Shown: positions 1 to 5,280, numbered from the stretch's first letter. The stretch: DNA of 5,781 bases from Dehalococcoidales bacterium (GCA_012520835.1 JAAYNN010000154.1:1-5781); one strand, 5' to 3'. Notes: generated by a model from the sequence alone, not told the origin. Numbers and translations are program-made.

Positions 1-1040
1 AACAGTTTTTCGGCAAATTCCTCGCAGCTCATACCGGTGCTCTTGATGCTGGGGAAAGCGTAGAAAGCCCCTTTCGGCTCGAAACATGAAAGGCCGATAT
101 TACGCAGGCCGTTCACCATTACCAGCCTGCGGCGGTTATAGTCCTCCACCATTTCGATTACATCTTTCTCCCCTGATTTCATAGCCTCAAGCGCAGCCAT
201 CTGCCCCATGGTGGAGGCACACATGATGGTGTACTGGTGGATTTTATTCATGGCGGCAATAATCGATTTGCTGGCAGCAGCATAGCCGACACGCCAGCCG
301 GTCATGGCAAAGCATTTAGAAAAACCGTTCAATAACACTGTGCGTTCCTGCATACCGGGCAACGCCGCAAAACATGTATGCTCGATACCGTAAATCAGTC
401 TGGAATAGATTTCATCGACAATCATTAAAAGGTCATGTTTGCAGGCTACTTCGGCTATTTTTTCCAGCTTCTGGCGCGGCATGACAGCGCCGGTGGGATT
501 CGCCGGGTAGCCCAGCATAATCGCCTTTGTTTTCGGCGTGATTCGGGCTTCGATATCGGAAGCGCTGATTTCAAAATTATTGGCTTCATAGGTAGGAATA
601 CTGACCGGAATGCCGCCCGCCAGCGATATGCAGGCCGGATATGAAACATAACAGGGATCGGGGAGTATAACTTCATCACCCGGATTCAACAGCGCCCGCA
701 TCACCAGGTCGAGCGCTTCGCTGACACCGACCGTAATCAGCAGTTCCGACTTCCAATCGTACTCAAGGCCATAATGATTTTTAATATAACGCGATAACTC
801 CTGGCGTACCTCAGGGATACCGGCATTGGAGGTGTACATGGTCATGCCTTTTTCCATCGAGTAAATAGCCGCTTCACGAATATGCCAGGGGGTAGTATAA
901 TCAGGCTCGCCGATTCCCAGCGAAATTACCCCTTCAATCGAGTTTAAAAGGTCGAAAAATTTACGTATTCCGGAGGGAGCAAGCGCATTCACCCTTCCCG
1001 ATATCAATCTGCTGTTTTTATCTTCAATCCCGTTGTTCAT
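1..1040 (-). CDS. PLP-dependent class I aminotransferase (AlaT/PatA-like), 3' end outside window
   Basis: Cytoplasmic fold-type I aminotransferase that moves an amino group between an amino acid and a 2-oxo acid using pyridoxal phosphate. The frame is open for 346 codons from ATG at 1040 to the window edge; relatives have about 385-395 residues, so roughly the last 45 are missing, including the C-terminal arginine region that binds the substrate carboxylate. Visible motifs: SGIRKF (23-28), YPANPTG (178-184, Asn181), DEIYS (209-213), and the cofactor lysine Lys242 in FSKCFAMTGWRVGY, with Arg250. The segments HQYTIMCAS and GAFYAFPSIKS are, from memory, very like B. subtilis YugH/AlaT and PatA. 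The start is supported by AGGTG (1045-1049) just upstream. It lies 34 bases downstream of the Lrp-type regulator and is probably co-transcribed with it. The family is clear. The substrate (alanine, aspartate or other) cannot be fixed from sequence, and alanine is inferred from resemblance and context. Confidence 0.93.
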   Translation of the reverse strand, partial: MNNGIEDKNSRLISGRVNALAPSGIRKFFDLLNSIEGVISLGIGEPDYTTPWHIREAAIYSMEKGMTMYTSNAGIPEVRQELSRYIKNHYGLEYDWKSELLITVGVSEALDLVMRALLNPGDEVILPDPCYVSYPACISLAGGIPVSIPTYEANNFEISASDIEARITPKTKAIMLGYPANPTGAVMPRQKLEKIAEVACKHDLLMIVDEIYSRLIYGIEHTCFAALPGMQERTVLLNGFSKCFAMTGWRVGYAAASKSIIAAMNKIHQYTIMCASTMGQMAALEAMKSGEKDVIEMVEDYNRRRLVMVNGLRNIGLSCFEPKGAFYAFPSIKSTGMSCEEFAEKL

Positions 1041-1074
1041 AGCACACCTGCCGATTCTCAAAAATTAAAAGGAA

Positions 1075-1557
1075 CTATAATATAACCGGTTGCCTCTTTA
1101 TTTCTTCAGGACCATTCATTATTACGCCGTCTTCCTTGTACCTCTTCATGATGAAGTGGGTGACGGCAGCGCGGACGCCCTCGATGGGCGCAAGTTTTTG
1201 GCCGACAAAATCGGCGATTTCATGCATCGATTTACCCATTACCAGCACCCCCAGGTCATAAGCCCCCGACATCAGGTAAACACTGCGCGCCTGTGGAAAG
1301 CGGTATATCTTTTCGGCAATGGCATCATATCCGGTGTCTCTCTGGGGGGATACCTGAACCTCGATTAAAGCCCAGACATGCTCATCGTTAACCTTGTCCC
1401 AGTCAATCAACGTCTTGTATTTGAGAATTTTTCCATCATCTTCAGCTTTTTTGATAACAGATGAGACCTCATCTTCGGATACTCCCAGCATGGTCGATAT
1501 CTGTGCAGGCGTAGTACGGGAATCTTCTTCCAGTATCTTTAAAATATTCTTCAGCAT
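1075..1557 (-). CDS. Lrp/AsnC-family transcriptional regulator (AlaR-like)
   Basis: Small DNA-binding regulator of 160 residues. An N-terminal winged helix-turn-helix (about residues 4-50, with TTPAQISTMLGVSEDEV) is followed by the ligand-sensing RAM/AsnC domain (about 62-140), whose hallmark is MSGAYDLGVLVMG at 96-108. Lrp proteins form dimers and octamers that usually sense an amino acid. ATG 1557 was chosen as the start because AAGGAG (1564-1569) lies 6 bases upstream. A longer reading from ATG 1629 would begin upstream of the -10 box at 1594-1599 and adds 24 residues with no family counterpart. The aminotransferase follows after 34 bases, and the MarC gene is transcribed divergently. From memory, the core (IDWDKV, YRFPQARSVYLMSGAYDL) resembles B. 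subtilis AlaR (YugG), which activates alaT. Control of both neighbours and of itself is therefore a reasonable inference. Confidence 0.93.
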   Translation of the reverse strand: MLKNILKILEEDSRTTPAQISTMLGVSEDEVSSVIKKAEDDGKILKYKTLIDWDKVNDEHVWALIEVQVSPQRDTGYDAIAEKIYRFPQARSVYLMSGAYDLGVLVMGKSMHEIADFVGQKLAPIEGVRAAVTHFIMKRYKEDGVIMNGPEEIKRQPVIL

Positions 1558-1563
1558 ATCCCG

Positions 1564-1569
1564 CTCCTT
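1564..1569 (-). promoter_or_regulatory. Ribosome binding site deciding the Lrp-family start
   Basis: AAGGAG on the minus strand, 6 bases before ATG 1557. It favours the 160-residue form over the longer frame beginning at 1629. Confidence 0.8.
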
Positions 1570-1593
1570 GGTTAAAAAATAATATTGAGCTCT

Positions 1594-1602
1594 ATTATAG
1601 CA
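1594..1602 (-). promoter_or_regulatory. Extended -10 promoter for the regulator-aminotransferase unit
   Basis: The minus strand reads TGCTATAAT: a perfect TATAAT at 1599-1594 with the TGn extension. No TTGACA-like box lies 16-19 bases upstream. Transcription would start near 1587, leaving about 30 untranslated bases with AAGGAG placed correctly. Confidence 0.7.
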
Positions 1603-1687
1603 GAGTTTAGTTAAGATTTTATACATCAAAGAATAAATCTCTCCCCGATAGCCGGAAGAACAAAGGTTAAAAACAGGCCGTATCCGC

Positions 1688-1717
1688 TTAATATGCCTGT
1701 CGACAATATGGCATTAA
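1688..1717. promoter_or_regulatory. Imperfect dyad in the divergent promoter region, candidate operator
   Basis: TTAATATGCC (1688-1697) faces GGCATTAA (1710-1717). The arms match as TTAAT/ATTAA and GCC/GGC with two extra bases (AT) on the left. The 12-base centre contains the perfect palindrome TGTCGACA (1698-1705). The dyad ends about 19 bases before the TGn extension of the marC promoter, a reasonable place for a regulator. The adjacent Lrp-type protein is the obvious candidate, but the site was not recognised by any known consensus. Confidence 0.3.
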
Positions 1718-1735
1718 TCCCGATTAGTCTGTCTG

Positions 1736-1744
1736 TGTTATAAT
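1736..1744 (+). promoter_or_regulatory. Extended -10 promoter for the MarC-family gene
   Basis: TGTTATAAT: perfect -10 box at 1739-1744 with the TGn extension and no recognisable -35. Predicted start is near 1751, giving a leader of about 34 bases to ATG 1785. Confidence 0.7.
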
Positions 1745-1784
1745 CTTTATGTTTATTTTTAATTACTGGAGATAACGAATTTTC

Positions 1785-2375
1785 ATGGCTGATTTCTGGC
1801 ACAATTTTATTCTGACCTTTGTTCCACTTTTTATAGTTATCGACGCGCTGGGGACGCTGCCGGTAGTGATTGCTCTCGGCGAGGGAATGACTTTGCGGGA
1901 AAAACGCAAGATGATTAACGTGGCGACAGTCACTGCCCTGGTCGTCGGCCTGGCATTCCTGTTCTTCGGGCAATTTATTTTAAACGTAATGGGCATCTCG
2001 GTGGGGGCTTTTGCCATTGCCGGCGGATTAATCCTGCTGGTGCTTTCGATTAAACTGATAATTACCGGCCGCATGGTGGATATCGATAAGGACGAAATAG
2101 TAGCTGTGGTTCCCATCGGCACTCCCCTGACAGCCGGCCCGGCTACCATTGCAACGCTATTGCTTTTAGCCATGCAGTTCCCGCTCTATATCGTGCTCAT
2201 TTCTTTTGCTCTGAATATGCTCGTTGCCTGGATTATTTTCCTTCTTGGCAACCGGCTGAGCCATTTTCTTGGAAAGGGCGGCTTAGGCGCCATTTCCAAG
2301 GTGTTCAGTCTGCTATTAGCGGCTATCGCCGTCAGTATGATAATAAACGGGATGCGAATGCTGGAACTGGTATAA
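1785..2375 (+). CDS. MarC/SnatA (UPF0056) family integral membrane protein
   Basis: Hydrophobic protein of 196 residues with six likely membrane segments (about 7-30, 46-66, 72-93, 112-130, 135-155, 173-192), the usual size and topology for the MarC family. The family signature is PIGTPLTAGPATI at 110-122, and FWHNFILTFVPLFIVIDALGTLP matches the usual N-terminus in character. The E. coli name suggested multiple antibiotic resistance, but MarC is not established as a resistance protein. The Thermococcus homologue SnatA was described as a neutral amino-acid (glycine/alanine) transporter. ATG 1785 is the likely start, with GGAG at 1768-1771 (13 bases away, rather long). The gene is divergent from the Lrp-type regulator, and no clear terminator separates it from coaE, so some read-through is possible. 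Family assignment is firm; transport of alanine or a similar substrate is inference. Confidence 0.92.
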   Translation: MADFWHNFILTFVPLFIVIDALGTLPVVIALGEGMTLREKRKMINVATVTALVVGLAFLFFGQFILNVMGISVGAFAIAGGLILLVLSIKLIITGRMVDIDKDEIVAVVPIGTPLTAGPATIATLLLLAMQFPLYIVLISFALNMLVAWIIFLLGNRLSHFLGKGGLGAISKVFSLLLAAIAVSMIINGMRMLELV

Positions 2376-2376
2376 T
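2368..2376 (+). promoter_or_regulatory. Extended -10 promoter for coaE, overlapping the marC stop codon
   Basis: TGGTATAAT overlaps the last marC codons and tandem stops (GTA TAA TAA), so part of the match is forced by coding. No -35 box is visible. A start near 2383 would give a leader of about 63 bases. Confidence 0.5.
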
Positions 2377-2395
2377 AAAGAAAACCGCATTTTTA

Positions 2396-2422
2396 TGTCA
2401 TCCTGAAATCACGACAACACGG
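2396..2422 (+). repeat. Degenerate copy of the TGTCATTCTGA intergenic repeat in the coaE leader
   Basis: This 27-base stretch matches 5429-5455 at 22 of 27 positions (TGTCATcCTGAAAtCaCGACAA...CGG) without gaps. The right half of the element, GAAGAATC and the G-rich tail, is absent, so the copy is truncated or decayed. Confidence 0.55.
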
Positions 2423-2445
2423 TTGTTTAGAGGTAAAGACAGGCA

Positions 2446-3051
2446 ATGAAGATAATAGGATTAACGGGCGGCATCGGCAGCGGCAAGAGCACAGTGGCCG
2501 GCTTTCTGGCGGAACTGGGGGCTGCCGTTCTGAATGCCGATAGCATCTGGCATGAAATCCTGGAAACCGATGCCGTTATACAACAGAAAATCGTCGATGC
2601 ATTCGGCAAACAGGTGCTGGGCGCGGATGGGAAAATAGAACGTATAAAACTGGCTGATGTGGTTTTTAAAGACCGCAACGAACTGGTAAAACTCAACCTG
2701 ATAAGCCACCCGGCCATTTACCGGCGCATACAGAGCCTCCTGAAAAATTATAGAAAGCAGGGAGTTGAAGTAGCGGTAATAGAAGCTCCGCTGCTTATCG
2801 AGGCGGGCTGGGCAACCAGAGTAGACGAAATCTGGTTAACGCTAGCCCCGAAAGAGGTAATCGTCGAACGCCTTATTAAAAAAGGAATGAGCGCAGAAGA
2901 TATTAAAGCAAGAATGAATATGCAGATCCCGCTGGAAGACAGGATAAAGGCGGCAAAAATTGTCATCGATACGGACAAACCGCTCGAAGAGTTAAAGGAA
3001 ACGATATCTGATTTGTGGCACAGTACCACAGTTGACACCAATCGTCGCTAG
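2446..3051 (+). CDS. coaE: Dephospho-CoA kinase
   Basis: Cytosolic enzyme of the last step of coenzyme A synthesis: ATP-dependent phosphorylation of the ribose 3'-hydroxyl of dephospho-CoA. The 201 residues match the usual length. The P-loop GGIGSGKST lies at 8-16 (Lys14), followed by NADSIW at 30-35 with the probable catalytic Asp32. SHPAIYRR (87-94) and the hydrophobic strand IEAPLLIEAGW (112-122) are typical of CoaE, as is the lid region from ERLIKKGMSAEDIKARMNMQ through VIDTDKPLEEL. ATG 2446 is preceded by AGAGGT (2429-2434), 11 bases away, and places the P-loop at the expected distance from the N-terminus. The ribosomal protein genes follow after 40 bases, and their promoter lies inside the last 20 bases of this gene. 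Nothing in the enzyme looks defective. Confidence 0.97.
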   Translation: MKIIGLTGGIGSGKSTVAGFLAELGAAVLNADSIWHEILETDAVIQQKIVDAFGKQVLGADGKIERIKLADVVFKDRNELVKLNLISHPAIYRRIQSLLKNYRKQGVEVAVIEAPLLIEAGWATRVDEIWLTLAPKEVIVERLIKKGMSAEDIKARMNMQIPLEDRIKAAKIVIDTDKPLEELKETISDLWHSTTVDTNRR

Positions 3052-3061
3052 CTGATAGAAT
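3032..3061 (+). promoter_or_regulatory. Full-consensus promoter for rplU-rpmA-rpmE
   Basis: TTGACA (3032-3037), an 18-base spacer, then TAGAAT (3056-3061) preceded by TG at 3053-3054. It has a perfect -35, a five-of-six -10 and the TGn extension, making it the best promoter in the window. It lies across the coaE stop codon. Predicted start is near 3068, giving a leader of about 24 bases. Confidence 0.75.
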
Positions 3062-3077
3062 AAAGTGTTTTATTGAT

Positions 3078-3083
3078 GGAGGT
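3078..3083 (+). promoter_or_regulatory. Strong ribosome binding site for rplU
   Basis: GGAGGT ends 8 bases before ATT 3092. Its placement fixes the translation start there and is far too distant (47 bases) to serve GTG 3131. Confidence 0.85.
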
Positions 3084-3091
3084 TTACTGAG

Positions 3092-3415
3092 ATTTACGCA
3101 ATAATTGAAACCGGCGGAAAACAGTATAAAGTGGCTCCCGGCCAAAGCATCAAGGTGGAACGTCTGCCTGCTGCCGAAGGCGATACTGTCGAGCTGGATA
3201 AGGTATTACTGATTGCTGATGATGATCAGCAGATAGTCGGCAAACCCACTATCGAGGGAGCAAAAGTGGTTGCGACAGTTAAAGGCGAAGGCAAGGATAA
3301 AAAGATTATTGTCTTCAAATATAAGAACAAGACGAGAAGCAGTAAAAAGACAGGGCATCGCCAGATGTACACTGCGCTGACTATCGATGAAATTGTTCAA
3401 CCGGGGGTGTCCTAA
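3092..3415 (+). CDS. rplU: 50S ribosomal protein L21, apparent ATT start codon
   Basis: L21 is a 23S rRNA-binding protein of the large ribosomal subunit. Read from ATT 3092, the protein has 107 residues (usual length just over 100) and begins (M)YAIIETGGKQYKVAPGQ, the standard L21 N-terminus (E. coli begins MYAVFQSGGKQHRV). The C-terminal signature KTGHRQMYTALTIDEI is also present. The frame is closed upstream by TGA at 3074-3076. Between that stop and GTG 3131 there is no ATG, GTG, TTG or CTG. Starting at GTG 3131 would delete the conserved YAIIETGGKQYK block. GGAGGT ends 8 bases before the ATT. A non-canonical AUU initiator, as in E. coli infC, fits best; a single-base error or variant of ATG is the alternative. 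It is the first gene of the ribosomal trio, and rpmA begins immediately after its stop. Confidence 0.93.
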   Translation: MYAIIETGGKQYKVAPGQSIKVERLPAAEGDTVELDKVLLIADDDQQIVGKPTIEGAKVVATVKGEGKDKKIIVFKYKNKTRSSKKTGHRQMYTALTIDEIVQPGVS

Positions 3416-3670
3416 ATGGCTCGTAAAAAGGGTGGCGGTTCTTCACACAACGGGCGCGACAGCAAACCCAAGATGCTGGGCGTAAAGAGATATGCCGATG
3501 AAAAAGTAAATGCCGGAACGATTCTGGTCAGGCAGAGGGGTACGCGTATCAAACCTGGAAATAATGTCGGTGTCGGAAGAGATCATACTATCTATGCTCT
3601 GATTGACGGAGTGGTAAAATACGAACCGACGACCAATAACAGAAGGAAGGTAAGCGTTTACGCTGGTTAA
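3416..3670 (+). CDS. rpmA: 50S ribosomal protein L27
   Basis: L27 sits near the peptidyl-transferase centre, and its N-terminal tail reaches the P-site tRNA. The 84 residues are the usual length. Recognisable segments are MARKKGGGSSHNGRDS at the N-terminus, LVRQRGT (37-43), KPGNNVGVGRDHTIYALIDG and VVKYE. The protein starts directly at the mature form, without the cleavable leader found on L27 of Firmicutes such as Staphylococcus. ATG 3416 abuts the rplU stop codon (TAAATG), and its binding site GGGGGTG (3403-3409) lies inside rplU, so translation of the two genes is probably coupled. The rplU-rpmA pairing is nearly universal in bacteria. Confidence 0.98.
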   Translation: MARKKGGGSSHNGRDSKPKMLGVKRYADEKVNAGTILVRQRGTRIKPGNNVGVGRDHTIYALIDGVVKYEPTTNNRRKVSVYAG

Positions 3671-3675
3671 ATATC

Positions 3676-3879
3676 ATGAAGGAAAAGATTCATCCCACAT
3701 ATTATTCAGATGCCAAGGTCGTATGCTCCTGCGGCAATATTATTACACTCGGTTCGACCAAGAAGGAAATGAGAGTCGAGCTTTGCAGCACCTGCCATCC
3801 GTTCTTTACAGGTGAGCGCAGAATAATCGATACCGCCGGTCGCGTCGAACGTTTCAATCAGCGTTACAACAGAAAATAA
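3676..3879 (+). CDS. rpmE: 50S ribosomal protein L31, zinc-binding form
   Basis: L31 helps bridge the ribosomal subunits. The 67-residue protein has the zinc-binding cysteines of the C+ form: Cys17 and Cys19 in VVCSCGN, and Cys37 and Cys40 in LCSTCHPFFTGE. Its ending GRVERFNQRYNRK is typical of the family. This distinguishes it from the cysteine-free paralogue that many bacteria induce when zinc is scarce; whether this genome has one cannot be seen here. ATG 3676 is 5 bases after the rpmA stop. No good Shine-Dalgarno lies at the usual distance (GGAAGG is about 23 bases upstream), so translation may depend on ribosomes finishing rpmA. The operon terminator follows 28 bases after the stop. Confidence 0.97.
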   Translation: MKEKIHPTYYSDAKVVCSCGNIITLGSTKKEMRVELCSTCHPFFTGERRIIDTAGRVERFNQRYNRK

Positions 3880-3907
3880 CCACCGGCAGTTTTTAAAAGA
3901 CAACAGA

Positions 3908-3933
3908 AAAGGCGGACTTAATAGTCCGCCTTT
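3908..3933. terminator. Hairpin terminator between convergent rpmE and hisI, probably bidirectional
   Basis: Perfect 11-base-pair stem, AAAGGCGGACT (3908-3918) with AGTCCGCCTTT (3923-3933), around the loop TAAT. The plus strand continues CTTTATTC after the TTT. On the minus strand the stem ends in TTTT followed by CTGTT, so it can also stop hisI transcripts. It is the strongest hairpin in the window. Confidence 0.85.
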
Positions 3934-4022
3934 CTTTATTCTACGGTATTTATTATTTGGAATCCAATCAGGATAACTGCCCCATTTTATCGATACCCGG
4001 GACAGACACCTGAAACCGTGAG
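3934..4022. other. Short intergenic gap with one repeat fragment
   Basis: No gene is visible. TATCGATACCCGGGAC at 3988-4003 recurs with one change (15 of 16 identical) at 5402-5417, immediately before the repeat cluster. It may be an edge fragment of a dispersed element. Confidence 0.3.
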
Positions 4023-4346
4023 CTATCGATCTGTTTTAATTTTTGTAAAGAAACAGGTTTTATTGCCGGTGTGGCAGACGGGACCCAGCGGTTTGGCTTT
4101 TACCAGAACGGTGTCGTTATCGCAGTCTATCCACATTTCCTGTACCAGCAGCTTGTTGCCAGAAGTGGCGCCCTTGTTCCAGAGTTCCTGCCGGCTGCGG
4201 CTGTAAAACCAGACATCTCCTTTGGTGCGGGTCAGTTCCAGCGATTCGGGGTTCATATAGCCCAGCATCAATACCTCGCCGGTATCGGCATCCTGTATTA
4301 CTGCCGGAAGCAGCCCCTGCGAATCAAGTTTGAGTTTTTCTACCAA
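4023..4346 (-). CDS. hisI: Phosphoribosyl-AMP cyclohydrolase
   Basis: Third step of histidine synthesis: hydrolytic opening of the adenine ring of phosphoribosyl-AMP to give ProFAR, in the cytosol. The 107 residues form a stand-alone cyclohydrolase with no HisE domain. Key residues are visible. The metal-binding DCDND is at 74-78, and the zinc-site cysteines are Cys75, Cys91 (in VCHTG) and Cys98 (in TCFF). The segments MLGYMNPESLELT, WFYSRSR and WNKGATSGN are standard. The start is TTG 4346, since no ATG or GTG is near; AAGGAG (4357-4362) lies 10 bases upstream. It is downstream of hisA but separated by 210 bases, and no convincing promoter of its own was found, so it may depend on read-through. 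hisE and hisF are not in the window. Confidence 0.96.
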   Translation of the reverse strand: MVEKLKLDSQGLLPAVIQDADTGEVLMLGYMNPESLELTRTKGDVWFYSRSRQELWNKGATSGNKLLVQEMWIDCDNDTVLVKAKPLGPVCHTGNKTCFFTKIKTDR

Positions 4347-4356
4347 GATATTGTTT

Positions 4357-4362
4357 CTCCTT
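4357..4362 (-). promoter_or_regulatory. Ribosome binding site supporting the TTG start of hisI
   Basis: AAGGAG on the minus strand, 10 bases before TTG 4346. No other start codon is available in frame near it. Confidence 0.7.
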
Positions 4363-4446
4363 CTATATTTTAATTTCTACTATTAAATTAAAGTCCGCCC
4401 AATACTTTTCCAGTGTAGAGCGACTTTGGGTAAACATATTTTAAAA

Positions 4447-4503
4447 GCCGTTCGTGGAGCCTGCCCTGAGGTTCTCGAAGGAAGCACGTCGAACCATAAC
4501 GGC
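4447..4503 (-). repeat. GCCGTT...AACGGC inverted-repeat element, long copy, between hisA and hisI
   Basis: Read on the minus strand the element starts GCCGTTATGGTTCGACGTGCT and ends CCACGAACGGC, with 6-base terminal inverted repeats. The same ends occur at 5583-5616 on the plus strand (20 of 21 and 11 of 11 bases), so the two copies flank hisA in opposite orientation. This copy is 57 bases against 34; its extra centre (CCTTCGAGAACCTCAGGGC) resembles the CCTTCGACAGGCTC core at 5530-5545. On the minus strand the stem is followed by TTTTAAAATA, so it could weakly terminate hisA transcripts. Confidence 0.7.
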
Positions 4504-4556
4504 ATCTCCATAATATTTCCAAAACAATAAGCCGGACTGATCCTACTAATTGCCAG

Positions 4557-5267
4557 TTACAGTACGTCCAGCGCCTGTTTTAAATTGATATCCTTGGTAT
4601 AGAGAGCCTTGCCAATGATGGCACCGGCAGCTCCCAGTTTTTTCAGCACTTTCAGGTGGGTAATCGTGGCAATGCCGCCCGAAGCGATGATAGACGCTTT
4701 GGTGGAATCGATAAGCTCGAACAGAGCCGTAAAATTGGGTTCCGTCAACGTACCGTCGCGACGGATATCGGTAAAAACGAACCTTCTCACTCCCAGTTTC
4801 ATCATAGCGCGGGCAAATTCCACAGGCTCGCGCCCGGTATCCAGTTGCCAACCCCTAGTTGCCACTTTCCCGTCCCTAGCATCGATACCGACAACAATAG
4901 ACTTATTAAAGCAGCGACAGGCCTCTTTTACCATTTGGGGGTCTTCTACAGCCGATGTACCCAGAATCACGCGGTCGACACCGCACTTGAAGAGCTTGCC
5001 GATGGATTCCATGTCGCGGATGCCGCCCCCCACCTGGACAGGTATCAGTACCGAGTTGGCAATCGCGGAAATAATCTCAAAGTTTTTTAATTCGCCGGCA
5101 GCCGCCCCATCGAGGTCGACGATGTGCAGACGCATCGCTCCAAGGGATTGCCAGTTCATAGCCATCCCCACCGGGTCATCGGAAAAAACCGTTTCCATGT
5201 CGTAGTCTCCCTGATAGAGGCGCACACACTTTCCGCCGCGAATATCTATTGCAGGGATGATTTCCAT
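4557..5267 (-). CDS. hisA: ProFAR isomerase, 1-(5-phosphoribosyl)-5-[(5-phosphoribosylamino)methylideneamino]imidazole-4-carboxamide isomerase
   Basis: Fourth step of histidine synthesis: the Amadori rearrangement of ProFAR to PRFAR by a cytosolic (beta/alpha)8 barrel. The 236 residues match the family. Asp8 in IIPAIDIRGGKCVRL and Asp129 in VVGIDARDG are the expected catalytic aspartates. The phosphate-binding loops are VQVGGGIR (77-84), ASGGIA (195-200) and IIGKALY (217-223); FTDIRRDGT (165-173) is also typical. ATG 5267 was chosen because GAGGT (5276-5280) ends 8 bases upstream. A frame-compatible TTG at 5276 would overlap that binding site. An extended -10 promoter lies just upstream. The sequence looks like ordinary HisA; the dual-function PriA form of actinobacteria cannot be formally excluded from sequence alone. 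hisI follows after a repeat-containing gap. Confidence 0.97.
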   Translation of the reverse strand: MEIIPAIDIRGGKCVRLYQGDYDMETVFSDDPVGMAMNWQSLGAMRLHIVDLDGAAAGELKNFEIISAIANSVLIPVQVGGGIRDMESIGKLFKCGVDRVILGTSAVEDPQMVKEACRCFNKSIVVGIDARDGKVATRGWQLDTGREPVEFARAMMKLGVRRFVFTDIRRDGTLTEPNFTALFELIDSTKASIIASGGIATITHLKVLKKLGAAGAIIGKALYTKDINLKQALDVL

Positions 5268-5275
5268 TTTACGCA

Positions 5276-5280
5276 ACCTC
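5276..5280 (-). promoter_or_regulatory. Ribosome binding site deciding the hisA start
   Basis: GAGGT on the minus strand, 8 bases before ATG 5267. It overlaps the alternative TTG 5276, which argues against the longer reading. Confidence 0.65.

Noticed and set aside
1558..1629. 24-residue N-terminal extension of the Lrp-family protein
   Set aside because: It would begin upstream of the predicted promoter -10 box and lacks family similarity; ATG 1557 has AAGGAG at the right spacing.
1763..2173. Minus-strand open frame opposite the MarC-family gene
   Set aside because: Antisense shadow; the plus-strand protein has six helices and the family motif.
2414..2426. ACAAC-ACG-GTTGT hairpin before coaE as a terminator or attenuator
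   Set aside because: The stem has only five pairs and is followed by just TTAG; too weak to call.
3059..3074. AT-only hairpin AATAAA-GTGT-TTTATT before rplU as a leader regulator
   Set aside because: The predicted transcript starts near 3068, so the left arm would not be in the RNA, and the stem has no GC pairs.
3076..3090. Four-codon upstream ORF (ATG GAG GTT TAC TGA) ending one base before the rplU ATT
   Set aside because: It has no binding site of its own and its start overlaps the rplU Shine-Dalgarno; re-initiation coupling is conceivable but unsupported.
3131..3415. L21 beginning at GTG 3131
   Set aside because: It drops the conserved YAIIETGGKQYK start and has no binding site at a usable distance; GGAGGT serves 3092.
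4391..4399. AAGTCCGCC upstream of hisI matching an arm of the 3908-3933 terminator
   Set aside because: Only about nine bases are shared and no complementary arm is nearby, so it forms no hairpin; likely chance.
4609..5205. Long plus-strand open frame opposite hisA
   Set aside because: It is the antisense shadow of a clearly conserved HisA, with low-complexity serine-rich translation and no recognisable domain.
5268..5276. TTG 5276 as hisA start
   Set aside because: It overlaps the GAGGT binding site that fits ATG 5267.
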